From positions 1-5,677 of the forward strand of contig JAILDR010000176.1 of NCBI GenBank assembly GCA_024689285.1: DNA of 5,677 nt, given 5' to 3'. The notes below the pieces were generated by a model. The model had not been told where the DNA came from and made no database searches. It saw nothing but the letters and a program-made list of their open reading frames with translations. Below are positions 1-5,228 of the stretch, piece after piece; the stretch's first letter is position 1, and each line of letters opens with the position of its first letter. The position numbers and the translations under genes are program-made. The DNA comes from Bacteroidales bacterium (lineage in GTDB: Bacteria > Bacteroidota > Bacteroidia > Bacteroidales > F082).

Positions 1-118
1 CCAGACGGTCGATGAACGCATCCATCAGGCGTACGGGAGCGTCTTGCCCGACATAGTCGTCTATGCAGTCGGGGAAAAGCACCCGTTGTCTTCTGTCTTC
101 ACCTTTCTTGTATGCCAT
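1..118 (-). CDS. IS1182-family transposase, N-terminal fragment (runs off left edge)
   Basis: Reading leftward from the ATG at 118-116, 39 codons are visible, beginning MAYKKGEDRRQRVLFPDCID. The pattern of a short basic start, then VLFPDCIDDYV, then APVRLMDAFIDRL matches the N-terminus of IS1182-family transposases (the InsH N-terminal/DUF772-type domain), which precedes the DDE catalytic core. The core lies outside the window, so it cannot be judged whether the gene is intact. The start is supported by a purine-rich AAAAGG about 8 bases upstream and a consensus promoter about 25 bases upstream. No frameshift or stop is seen in the visible part. The enzyme would move the element by cutting and joining its ends. 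The family call is from remembered sequence patterns. Confidence 0.85.
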   Translation of the reverse strand, partial: MAYKKGEDRRQRVLFPDCIDDYVGQDAPVRLMDAFIDRL

Positions 119-143
119 ATCTTATGCCTTTTGTTTACAGGAA

Positions 144-175
144 CAAAGATACAAAAAATAATTGATATAGAACAA
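144..175 (-). promoter_or_regulatory. Transposase promoter (-33 TTG, -7 TATCTTTG)
   Basis: On the minus strand TATCTTTG (151-144) is an exact match to the Bacteroidetes -7 consensus TAnnTTTG. A TTG at 175-173 lies 21 bases upstream, within the usual spacing for the -33 element. The -7 box ends about 25 bases before the transposase ATG at 118, so the untranslated leader would be short. Confidence 0.65.
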
Positions 176-354
176 CTTAGAACAAAAAAAAAGATATTGA
201 CAACCGACAGTTTAAATCAAGTCAATCTGCATTAGAGTTCTCGGACAGCCTTTCCCCAATTATATTGATAATCAATGATTTACAAGTGTTTAGCATAAAA
301 ATTAGCCTTGATTTGAAGCTGCAAAAGTAGAAAAAAAGGCGAAATTGGAACATG

Positions 355-367
355 TTTTGCGGCAAAA
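355..367. repeat. 13-bp perfect inverted repeat in the toxin-antitoxin promoter
   Basis: TTTTGC-G-GCAAAA is perfectly symmetric about base 361. It overlaps the presumed -33 region of the promoter that reads into the antitoxin gene, the usual place for an autoregulatory operator of a type II toxin-antitoxin module. That it binds the antitoxin or the complex is inference. The match could also be chance in AT-rich DNA. Confidence 0.4.
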
Positions 368-390
368 TTCCGATAGTTTGATTATTTTTG
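356..390 (+). promoter_or_regulatory. Promoter of the toxin-antitoxin operon
   Basis: TATTTTTG (383-390) is an exact TAnnTTTG -7 element, and TTTG at 356-359 is a possible -33 element. The gap of 23 bases is slightly longer than the usual 19-21. The -7 box ends 29 bases before the antitoxin ATG at 420. No separate promoter is evident in the 11-base gap before the thioredoxin gene, so this promoter may also serve genes further downstream. Confidence 0.55.
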
Positions 391-419
391 CAGCCGTAAA
401 ACCACAAAAAACAGGTATC

Positions 420-653
420 ATGGCAAACACAGCAAACATTCCTGCCGAGGGGCAATTGATTGTAGATATTGAGGACATGTCGCTTATCAACGACATCAAA
501 AAGGCCATCAGCATGTTACGCGGGGTTGGAAAGGTATCAAGACCTCGGCGCAAAAGAATGACAGCCTACGAGCGTTCACTCCGGGAACTTGATGAAGGAA
601 AAGTTTACAAGTACGACAGTTTGGAAGATTTCATTAAAGAAATAGAAAGATGA
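420..653 (+). CDS. Antitoxin of a type II toxin-antitoxin module
   Basis: A 77-residue protein that would bind and neutralise the toxin encoded immediately downstream and probably repress its own promoter. The residues show no clear RHH or HTH motif. The N-terminal half (11-38) looks like a small alpha/beta segment with a short amphipathic helix near 22-34. A basic patch RPRRKR follows (41-46), and a charged C-terminal tail (50-77, with YERSLRELDEGK and SLEDFIKEIER) resembles the toxin-wrapping tails of RelB-type antitoxins. I chose the ATG at 420 because it follows the -7 box at 383-390 by a normal leader. An in-frame ATG at 345 would lie upstream of that promoter. The stop overlaps the toxin start as ATGA. 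The role is inferred mainly from the position and overlap; the exact antitoxin family is not recognised. Confidence 0.75.
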   Translation: MANTANIPAEGQLIVDIEDMSLINDIKKAISMLRGVGKVSRPRRKRMTAYERSLRELDEGKVYKYDSLEDFIKEIER

Positions 654-949
654 AACGCAAATACGAACTTGTACTTACCGGGCAATTCAAAAAGAACGTC
701 AAACTCTGCAAAAAACGCGGCCTCCCTCTCGATGAATTGTGGTCAGTAATAGCCCAACTGCTTGATGGCATAGAACTTGATGAGAAATATCAAGCACATA
801 TCCTCAAAGGCGATCGCAAAGGCCAATGGGAGTGCCATATTCAAGCCAACTGGCTTCTCATTTGGGAACAACATGACAAAGAACTGATTCTTGTGATGCT
901 TAACACGGGAACACATTCCGACTTATTTGAAAAGAAAAGCAAAAAATAG
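650..949 (+). CDS. YafQ-family mRNA interferase toxin (RelE/ParE superfamily)
   Basis: A 99-residue small basic protein of the RelE/ParE fold. YafQ-type toxins cut mRNA in the ribosomal A site and stop translation until the antitoxin returns. Family features read directly: QFKKNVKLCKKRG near the N-terminus (12-24), the helix LDELWSVIAQLLDG (27-40), YQAHILKGDRKG (47-58), ECHIQANWLLIW (61-72) and the C-terminal GTHSDLF (87-93). Aligned by eye to E. coli YafQ, H50, H63, W68, H89 and F93 match residues of the YafQ active site (H50, H63, W68, H87, F91). The residue matching its catalytic D67 is Asn67. The length is normal for the family. The start overlaps the antitoxin stop by four bases, indicating translational coupling. 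The gene appears intact, but the Asn substitution leaves its activity uncertain. Expression would be controlled through the promoter before the antitoxin. Confidence 0.88.
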   Translation: MKRKYELVLTGQFKKNVKLCKKRGLPLDELWSVIAQLLDGIELDEKYQAHILKGDRKGQWECHIQANWLLIWEQHDKELILVMLNTGTHSDLFEKKSKK

Positions 950-960
950 CAACCATTATC

Positions 961-1398
961 ATGAAAAAATCCATCTTAATCGCTATCACAATCCTTGCCT
1001 TTGGCTTCATGGCCAACGCGCAAGAAGAGAAAAAAGAACCGAAAGTCAAACACTTGACATACAGCGAATTCATTCGTAAAGTATGGGACTTTGAGAAAGA
1101 CCCGAACACATTCAAATACAAGGGCAAGCTGCCCGCCATCGTCGACTTCTATGCCGACTGGTGCGGTCCCTGCCGCCGCGTGGCCCCCATCATGGAGAAA
1201 CTGGCTGAGGAATACGACGGCAAGCTGATAGTCTATAAAGTCAACACACAGAATGAATCGGATTTGGCCGAAGCCTTCCAAATCCGCAGCATCCCTTCGG
1301 TGCTGTTCATCCCTATGGAAGGACAGCCGATGATGCAAGTCGGGGCAATGCCCGAAGAAGGCTACCGCAAAGTCATCGAAGAAAAGCTGCTCAAATGA
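961..1398 (+). CDS. trxP: Secreted TrxP-type thioredoxin
   Basis: A 145-residue thioredoxin exported to the periplasm, where it would exchange disulfides with envelope proteins. Residues 1-20 form a typical Sec signal peptide: MKKS, a hydrophobic core, then ANA before the likely cleavage at Q21. There is no lipobox cysteine. The active site is WCGPC (C68 and C71) within VDFYADWCGPCRRVAP, and the cis-proline is P112 in RSIPSVLFIP. An extra segment of about 30 residues before the core strand (HLTYSEFIRKVWDFEK...) matches the extended N-terminus remembered from Bacteroides fragilis TrxP. The gene starts 11 bases after the toxin stop with no obvious promoter in the gap, and its stop overlaps the next gene as ATGA. 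It may therefore depend on the toxin-antitoxin promoter or on a promoter hidden inside that module. The thioredoxin call is firm; the TrxP subtype is from remembered similarity. Confidence 0.88.
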   Translation: MKKSILIAITILAFGFMANAQEEKKEPKVKHLTYSEFIRKVWDFEKDPNTFKYKGKLPAIVDFYADWCGPCRRVAPIMEKLAEEYDGKLIVYKVNTQNESDLAEAFQIRSIPSVLFIPMEGQPMMQVGAMPEEGYRKVIEEKLLK

Positions 1399-1997
1399 GT
1401 CTTTTCGCTACGGCATATTTTCCATGCATCGGCTACATGGCTCGTTTTCTCGCCGAAGACGAGCCTGTTGTTGAAATATGGGAGACCTATCACAAGCAGA
1501 CCTACCGCAACCGCTGCCGCGTGATGACGGCCAACGGGGTGGAGAGCCTGAGTGTGCCTGTGGTGAAGGTCAACGGCAACCATACGATGACCAAGGACGT
1601 GGCCATCAGCCCTATAGAGAATTGGCAGCACATCCACAGCCGCTGCCTGGAGTCGGCTTACAAGGCCGCGCCTTATTTTGACCATTACTACGATTATCTG
1701 AAGCCCGTCTTTGAAGGGCATTTTGAGCGGCTCATCGACTTGAACGACGCGGCCTTGCGGGCGGTGATGAAGATGCTGAAAGTCAACAAGGAGATTGTGC
1801 ATACGACGGACTATATGCGCGAGGCGGAGAACGACTTGCGCGAGGCATTCAGCCCTAAAAAGACTAATGAAAATGGTGCTTTTCCTGAATACTATCAGGT
1901 TTTCAGCACCAAGTTTCCTTTTGCGCCCGATTTGAGTGTGTTGGATTTGATTTTCAACGAGGGGACAGAAGCAATAGATTATCTGAAAAGTTTGTAA
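1395..1997 (+). CDS. WbqC-like family protein
   Basis: A 200-residue soluble protein without signal peptide or membrane segment, matching the WbqC-like family (PF08889) along its whole length. Recognisable blocks are ATAYFPCIGYMARFL (5-19), WETYHKQTYRNRC (29-41), SVPVVKVNGNHT (53-64), IENWQHIHSRCLESAYKAAPYF (74-95, with the following HYYDYLKP) and, at the end, FAPDLSVLDLIFNEG (176-190). The biochemical role of the family is not established. Some members sit in O-antigen or glycan clusters and are thought to be enzymes of sugar modification. In Bacteroidetes a single copy is commonly found among housekeeping genes. The start overlaps the thioredoxin stop by four bases, so the two are probably translationally coupled. 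It converges on pgpH with only 13 bases between stops and no visible intrinsic terminator. Confidence 0.85.
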   Translation: MSLFATAYFPCIGYMARFLAEDEPVVEIWETYHKQTYRNRCRVMTANGVESLSVPVVKVNGNHTMTKDVAISPIENWQHIHSRCLESAYKAAPYFDHYYDYLKPVFEGHFERLIDLNDAALRAVMKMLKVNKEIVHTTDYMREAENDLREAFSPKKTNENGAFPEYYQVFSTKFPFAPDLSVLDLIFNEGTEAIDYLKSL

Positions 1998-2010
1998 TCT
2001 AAAGAGACAA

Positions 2011-4071
2011 TCACTTCTCGGGATAAGCAATCCTAACATGGTAAATGCTCATCAACTTCTTTTTCAAGACCTTGCGGCAGGTCTCGATGTCGCGCAGGGT
2101 GAGGTCGGTGTTGAGGAACTGCCCCGCTTCCATCTGCTTGTTGATGATGTTGTCCACCAAGTCGTTGATTTTCTTCTCGTCGGGCTCCTTGAGGCTGTGC
2201 GAAGCGGCCTCGATGCTGTCGGCCATCATGAGGACTGCCGTCTCGCGTGAGAAGGGTGCCGGGCCGTGATAAGTGAACGGGGCCGGGTCGATTTCCTCAT
2301 CGGGATGGGCTTTCTGCTCGCTGATGTAGAAGTAATCGGTGCGGCGTGTGCCGTGATGGGTGCGGATGAAGTCGATGATGCGCTCGGGAATATGGTTCTT
2401 GTGTGCCAGCTCGATACCATCGGTGACGTGCGAGATGATGATTTCTGCACTTTCCTGATTGGAGAGGTCGTTGTGCGGGCTATAGGCACCATGCTGGTTC
2501 TCTGTAAAGTACATCGGTTTATTAATCTTTCCGATATCATGGTACAAAGCACCGGTACGGGCCAGTATCGTATCGCCGCCAATCTCGTAAAGCACCTCCT
2601 CACAGAGGTTGGCCACCTGGATGGAATGCTGGAACGTGCCAGGCGCGGTGGTGGCCAACTGGCGCAACAAGGGGCTGTTGGTGTTGCTCAGCTCCATCAG
2701 CGACAGCGAGGTGGTCAGACCGAAAATGCGCTCAAACACCGAAATCAGCGGCTGGGCCAACAGCGTAAAGAGTGCGTTGAAGAACAGCAGCAGCACGTCG
2801 AACCAATCGATTTCGCTCGTCGAGAGGAAGGTAAAGGCAATATAGACAACAAGATAGCCAAAGAAGATGTATAAGGCGGTTTGAACGAAACGATGGTGAA
2901 CGCGCTTGTTCGACATACTGAAGGTGGTCAGCACCGTGACCACAAGCTGCATGAAGATGAACTGGAAAGGATTGGGGACAGCTATCGAGATGAGCATCAC
3001 AGCGAAAACCTGGGTGGCAAAGGCCAGACGCATGTTGAAAAAGGCGCCAATCATGATGGCGAGGATGGTGACAGGCATAATCAGCACAAACGACGGCTGC
3101 ATCTTGACAATCCAATACGAGGGTATAATCACCATCAGCATCATCGTGAAGAGGAGCACCAATTTACGAATATCCTGGGTGACATTCTTGTGCAACCTAC
3201 TGACATACAATCCCATGATAAGGAAGATAAGCACCACGAGGAAGAGCTGGCTCAAGGTGACGCGCAACGTGTCGGCGTGCGACATCGATCGGTTGAGGTA
3301 TTCACGCTGCAACGATTCCAATATATTATAGGTGCGAGCGTCGACGAGTTCGCCCTCGCCGATGATGATTTCGTCTTTCTGCACCATACCGTAAGTGAGC
3401 GAAATGGCTTTAAGGGCTTTGTCGGTTTCCGCTTTGGTCAACTCGGCATTGTAGAAAACATTCTGCCTCATGCCGTTCTCCAGCAAAGTGCTGACGAGGG
3501 CGGTGTCCACCGTACTTCCCGCCGTTTTCAGCAGAGAGGCCAAAGCGTCCGTCGCGGTATTCATGGTGTAAAACTCGCCATAACGCACCGTGCGCATCAC
3601 TTGGGTGCGGATGAGGCTCACCTCTGAGGCTTCGTTGAGGTTCTCGACCGCCTTGTTGTAGGCCACAATACCCTGGTCTTCAATGGAGTCGTAGACCTTA
3701 AAAAGGAAATCCAGCGTGCTTTCGCGGTCGAAAGAGGGATTGGCATTCCAGGTTGATTCAAAAGTGGAAGTAAGGGTGTTGAGGGCGGCAAGCGTCTGCG
3801 ATTCATCAAATACAAACACAGGCTTGACCTTTTGCGTAGTAGCCTCGTTTTCAGCCCATAGCGTCTCGTCATCCTTGTAAATAGGGAAATCGAAAGGCGC
3901 ATAAAGCGTCTCATGTTGCCAAGGTTTCGAAAGCTGGTATTCATATTTGAACTTGCCCGTGCGAGGCAGTTGCCAAAACACGATGGCAGCAGCCACCACA
4001 AAGACCAGCACCTTGCCGATGGTGTAGTAATTGTGGCGTATTTTGTCAATAATATCACCTATTAAACTCAT
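2011..4071 (-). CDS. pgpH: 7TM-HD domain cyclic di-AMP phosphodiesterase
   Basis: A 686-residue inner-membrane protein of the PgpH (7TMR-HD) family, which hydrolyses c-di-AMP to pApA and so lowers this second messenger of osmotic and cell-wall control. Order of parts: a first membrane helix (about 20-36), an extracytoplasmic 7TMR-HDED sensor domain (about 37-270), a block of roughly seven membrane helices (about 272-448), then a cytoplasmic HD domain (about 465-660). The metal and catalytic residues are all present: H482 in GTFQHS, H511-D512 in YHDIGK, H548, H572-H573 in THHG and D618 in MMADS. Their spacing agrees with Listeria PgpH as I remember it. The length is close to other members. I take the ATG at 4071-4069; a TTG two codons upstream (4077) is a less likely start. 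No diadenylate cyclase is visible nearby. It is divergent from the NlpC/P60 gene and convergent with the WbqC-family gene. Confidence 0.92.
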   Translation of the reverse strand: MSLIGDIIDKIRHNYYTIGKVLVFVVAAAIVFWQLPRTGKFKYEYQLSKPWQHETLYAPFDFPIYKDDETLWAENEATTQKVKPVFVFDESQTLAALNTLTSTFESTWNANPSFDRESTLDFLFKVYDSIEDQGIVAYNKAVENLNEASEVSLIRTQVMRTVRYGEFYTMNTATDALASLLKTAGSTVDTALVSTLLENGMRQNVFYNAELTKAETDKALKAISLTYGMVQKDEIIIGEGELVDARTYNILESLQREYLNRSMSHADTLRVTLSQLFLVVLIFLIMGLYVSRLHKNVTQDIRKLVLLFTMMLMVIIPSYWIVKMQPSFVLIMPVTILAIMIGAFFNMRLAFATQVFAVMLISIAVPNPFQFIFMQLVVTVLTTFSMSNKRVHHRFVQTALYIFFGYLVVYIAFTFLSTSEIDWFDVLLLFFNALFTLLAQPLISVFERIFGLTTSLSLMELSNTNSPLLRQLATTAPGTFQHSIQVANLCEEVLYEIGGDTILARTGALYHDIGKINKPMYFTENQHGAYSPHNDLSNQESAEIIISHVTDGIELAHKNHIPERIIDFIRTHHGTRRTDYFYISEQKAHPDEEIDPAPFTYHGPAPFSRETAVLMMADSIEAASHSLKEPDEKKINDLVDNIINKQMEAGQFLNTDLTLRDIETCRKVLKKKLMSIYHVRIAYPEK

Positions 4072-4197
4072 AATCAAAAAATTAGTTTTCCGGTTCGCAA
4101 AATAAAATTGGGCTAAATTAAAAATAAAAGTCCAATTGCAAGAAAAAGTAGTGAAAAATGCGCTAATTTAGCGGCATAATACAAGCGAAAAAACACC
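4072..4197. promoter_or_regulatory. Divergent promoter region between pgpH and the NlpC/P60 gene
   Basis: This 126-bp AT-rich stretch must hold the start signals of both flanking genes. The 9-mer TAATTTAGC occurs twice in opposite orientation, reading toward the NlpC/P60 gene at 4164-4172 and toward pgpH at 4120-4112. Each resembles a weak -7 box (TAnnTTTG with one mismatch). A TTG at 4141-4139 on the minus strand sits 18 bases before the pgpH-facing copy. The copy at 4164 is embedded in a 13-bp perfect inverted repeat, CGCTAATTTAGCG (4161-4173), which could also be an operator. Neither promoter has a full consensus match, so the assignments are tentative. Confidence 0.45.
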
Positions 4198-4920
4198 ATG
4201 AACATAACCTACGGCATCTGCAATCTTTCCGCCATCGCCCTGCGCAAGGAAGCCCGACATGCTTCCGAGATGGTAAGCCAACTGCTTTACAATGAGACGT
4301 ATACAGTTTTAGACCGGACTCAAGAGTGGATACTTATCCAAACCAGCCTCGACCAATATGAGGGTTGGATTCAGGCGAAGCAATTCAAAGAAATCAGCGA
4401 AGAGGAGCACGATGCCCTGAAAGGCCGGAAACTGTATCTCACCAGCAAGCCTATCGTTGCATACAACGGTCTGTTTCTAACGATGGGCACACCGCTCCAC
4501 GAGCCCCATCCCGAGGCGGTGGAGATGTTGTCGGGGGGTCATCCCGGGCTGATGGTGGACTACGCCAAAATGCTGCTCGGCGCACCTTATCTATGGGGCG
4601 GGCGCACCGCTTTCGGCATCGACTGCTCCGGCTTGGTGCAGGTCTGCGCCCGCTTGAGCGGACTCCTTCTCCCCCGTGATGCCTCGCAACAGGTGAAGTG
4701 TGGCGACTTGGTGTATTTCCTGCAAGAGACACAGCCCGGCGACCTCGCCTTCTTTGGCAACGAGGATGGGCGCATTACCCACGTGGGCATTGTGATGAAC
4801 GACGAGCGCATCATCCATTCTTCCGGGCAAGTCCGCATCGACTACCTTGACCAAACGGGTATATTTAATAAGGAGCGGAACGAACATACGCACCGGCTGC
4901 AAGTCATCAAGAGACTTTAA
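4198..4920 (+). CDS. SH3b-NlpC/P60 (C40) cytoplasmic endopeptidase, YkfC-like
   Basis: A 240-residue cysteine peptidase. Family members cleave after gamma-D-Glu in murein stem peptides. Signal-less members with N-terminal SH3b domains, such as YkfC-type dipeptidyl-peptidase VI, work in the cytoplasm on recycled muropeptides. Residues 1-70 form a bacterial SH3-like domain (including EWILIQTSLDQYEGWI, 43-58), and 75-115 a second SH3-like segment. The NlpC/P60 domain spans about 118-240. The catalytic set is C143 in GIDCSGLVQ, H195 in ITHVGIV and H207 in IIHSSGQVRID. WGGRTAFGIDCSG and PGDLAFF are further family hallmarks. No signal peptide or membrane helix is seen, supporting a cytoplasmic role. 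Divergence from pgpH is a suggestive link between c-di-AMP turnover and peptidoglycan metabolism. The peptidase call is firm; exact substrate specificity is inferred. Confidence 0.9.
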   Translation: MNITYGICNLSAIALRKEARHASEMVSQLLYNETYTVLDRTQEWILIQTSLDQYEGWIQAKQFKEISEEEHDALKGRKLYLTSKPIVAYNGLFLTMGTPLHEPHPEAVEMLSGGHPGLMVDYAKMLLGAPYLWGGRTAFGIDCSGLVQVCARLSGLLLPRDASQQVKCGDLVYFLQETQPGDLAFFGNEDGRITHVGIVMNDERIIHSSGQVRIDYLDQTGIFNKERNEHTHRLQVIKRL

Positions 4921-4939
4921 GACCACAGCGACCCCGCAT

Positions 4940-4951
4940 CTTAGCGCTAAG
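4940..4951. repeat. 12-bp perfect palindrome CTTAGCGCTAAG
   Basis: The sequence is fully self-complementary with no loop, 20 bases after the NlpC/P60 stop. Without a loop or U-tract it is a poor intrinsic terminator. It could be a protein-binding site or a remnant of a repeat element. Its half TTAGCG also appears in the palindrome at 4161-4173 and as CTTAGCG near 5176. Confidence 0.4.
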
Positions 4952-4973
4952 CCAGCAACCTACGACCGACCTT

Positions 4974-4995
4974 GGTGTTGAGTCGGTGTTAAGTC
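4974..4995 (+). repeat. Tandem 11-bp repeat, two copies
   Basis: GGTGTTGAGTC (4974-4984) is followed directly by GGTGTTAAGTC (4985-4995), differing at one base. The repeat overlaps a potential nested hairpin formed by TACGACCGAC (4961-4970) with GTCGG (4982-4986) or GTCGTA (4993-4998). Confidence 0.6.
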
Positions 4996-5015
4996 GTACT
5001 TACATTGGAGTTGGG

Positions 5016-5053
5016 AAAAAGGCGAGCAAAAGGGGAGTAAAAGGGGAGTAAAA
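5016..5053 (+). repeat. Tandem 11-bp G-rich repeat, two exact copies plus a degenerate one
   Basis: AAAAGGGGAGT occurs twice without a gap (5028-5038 and 5039-5049) and is followed by AAAA. A degenerate copy, AAAAAGGCGAGC (5016-5027), precedes them. It shares its period, but not its sequence, with the repeat at 4974-4995. It is not within any gene. Confidence 0.65.
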
Positions 5054-5145
5054 CCAATAGACTGCAATAGGCTTGTTTTCAAGAAATTACAAAAACCCAT
5101 TTTGACCCCCAAAAAAACACAAACCAACATGGTTTTTGCACTTAA

Positions 5146-5175
5146 ATTGCTTCGTCGTTCCTCCTCGCAAAGACG
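5146..5175. repeat. REP/MITE-like dispersed repeat segment
   Basis: The segment begins ATTGCTTCGTCGTTCC and ends CTCCTCGCAAAGACG. From memory it closely resembles a short dispersed repeat found in many bacterial genomes, including Bacteroidetes, whose usual ending is CTCGCAATGACG. CGTC (5153-5156) can pair with GACG (5172-5175). GCTTCGT (5149-5155) is also inverted as ACGAAGC at 5229-5235, so the repeat may bracket an 87-bp composite element. Copy number in this genome cannot be judged here. Confidence 0.45.
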
Positions 5176-5188
5176 CTTAGCGAATTAA

Positions 5189-5228
5189 TGCGAAAAATTT
5201 CGCAATGATTCATGCGAAATTTTTCGCA
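5189..5228. repeat. Pair of mirror-image palindromes (TGCGAAA-N2-TTTCGCA)
   Basis: TGCGAAAAATTTCGCA (5189-5204) is a 7+2+7 palindrome. TGCGAAATTTTTCGCA (5213-5228) is its exact reverse complement. They are separated by 8 bases, so together they form a 16-bp inverted repeat whose arms are themselves palindromes. A further half-site lies downstream: TTTCGCAATGATT at 5198-5210 recurs exactly at 5237-5249. The array ends just before the pruA -7 box, suggesting an operator for a dimeric regulator. A folded DNA or RNA repeat element is the alternative. Confidence 0.6.

Larger units (their letters stand above)
1..251 (-). mobile_element. 5' end of an IS1182-family insertion sequence (partial)
   Basis: The left part of the window is the transposase-proximal end of an insertion sequence pointing out of the window. 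It holds the transposase start, its promoter and about 75 bp of AT-rich leader. The outer boundary is placed near 251 because the minus strand there begins AGGCTGTCCGAGAACTC (251-235), which from memory resembles the ends of IS1182-family elements in Bacteroidetes. The opposite end is not in the window, so the terminal inverted repeat cannot be matched to a partner and the target duplication cannot be seen. The family call rests on the transposase and is fairly firm. The exact end is uncertain by perhaps 10 bp. Confidence 0.6.
252..419. other. Intergenic region between IS end and toxin-antitoxin genes
   Basis: No convincing gene lies here. The stretch holds a 13-bp perfect inverted repeat ATTGATAATCAAT (264-276) close to the proposed IS end. 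It also has a consensus-like minus-strand -7 box TACTTTTG (329-322) with no recognisable gene after it, and the plus-strand promoter of the toxin-antitoxin pair. The hexamer TTTTGC or its complement occurs four times (321-326, 355-360, 362-367, 386-391). A 24-codon minus-strand reading frame (296-222) starts after the orphan -7 box and reads into the IS end. It could be chance or the stub of an interrupted gene. Confidence 0.5.

Noticed and set aside
44..235. Plus-strand 63-residue reading frame over the IS end
   Set aside because: It lies antisense to the transposase start and covers its promoter, with no recognisable protein features.
345..419. N-terminal extension of the antitoxin frame from an ATG at 345
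   Set aside because: It would start upstream of the -7 box at 383-390. The extra 25 residues are the promoter translated, and the ATG at 420 gives a normal leader.
1998..2010. Bidirectional terminator between the WbqC-family gene and pgpH
   Set aside because: The 13-base gap contains no inverted repeat able to form a stem.
1362..2039. Minus-strand 225-residue frame opposite the WbqC-family gene
   Set aside because: The plus-strand frame has clear WbqC-family motifs and coupling to trxP. The minus frame shows no family pattern and is a shadow.
2266..3627. Long plus-strand frames (202 and 248 residues) within pgpH
   Set aside because: The minus strand carries all domains and catalytic residues of PgpH. 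The plus frames are His/Asp-rich antisense shadows.
4072..4077. TTG start two codons upstream for pgpH
   Set aside because: The ATG at 4071-4069 is a better start; nothing supports the extra two residues.
4940..4951. Intrinsic terminator after the NlpC/P60 gene
   Set aside because: The palindrome has no loop and no following U-tract, so it was listed only as a repeat.
4974..5053. CRISPR array
   Set aside because: The repeats are 11 bp, directly abutting with no spacers, and no cas genes are present.
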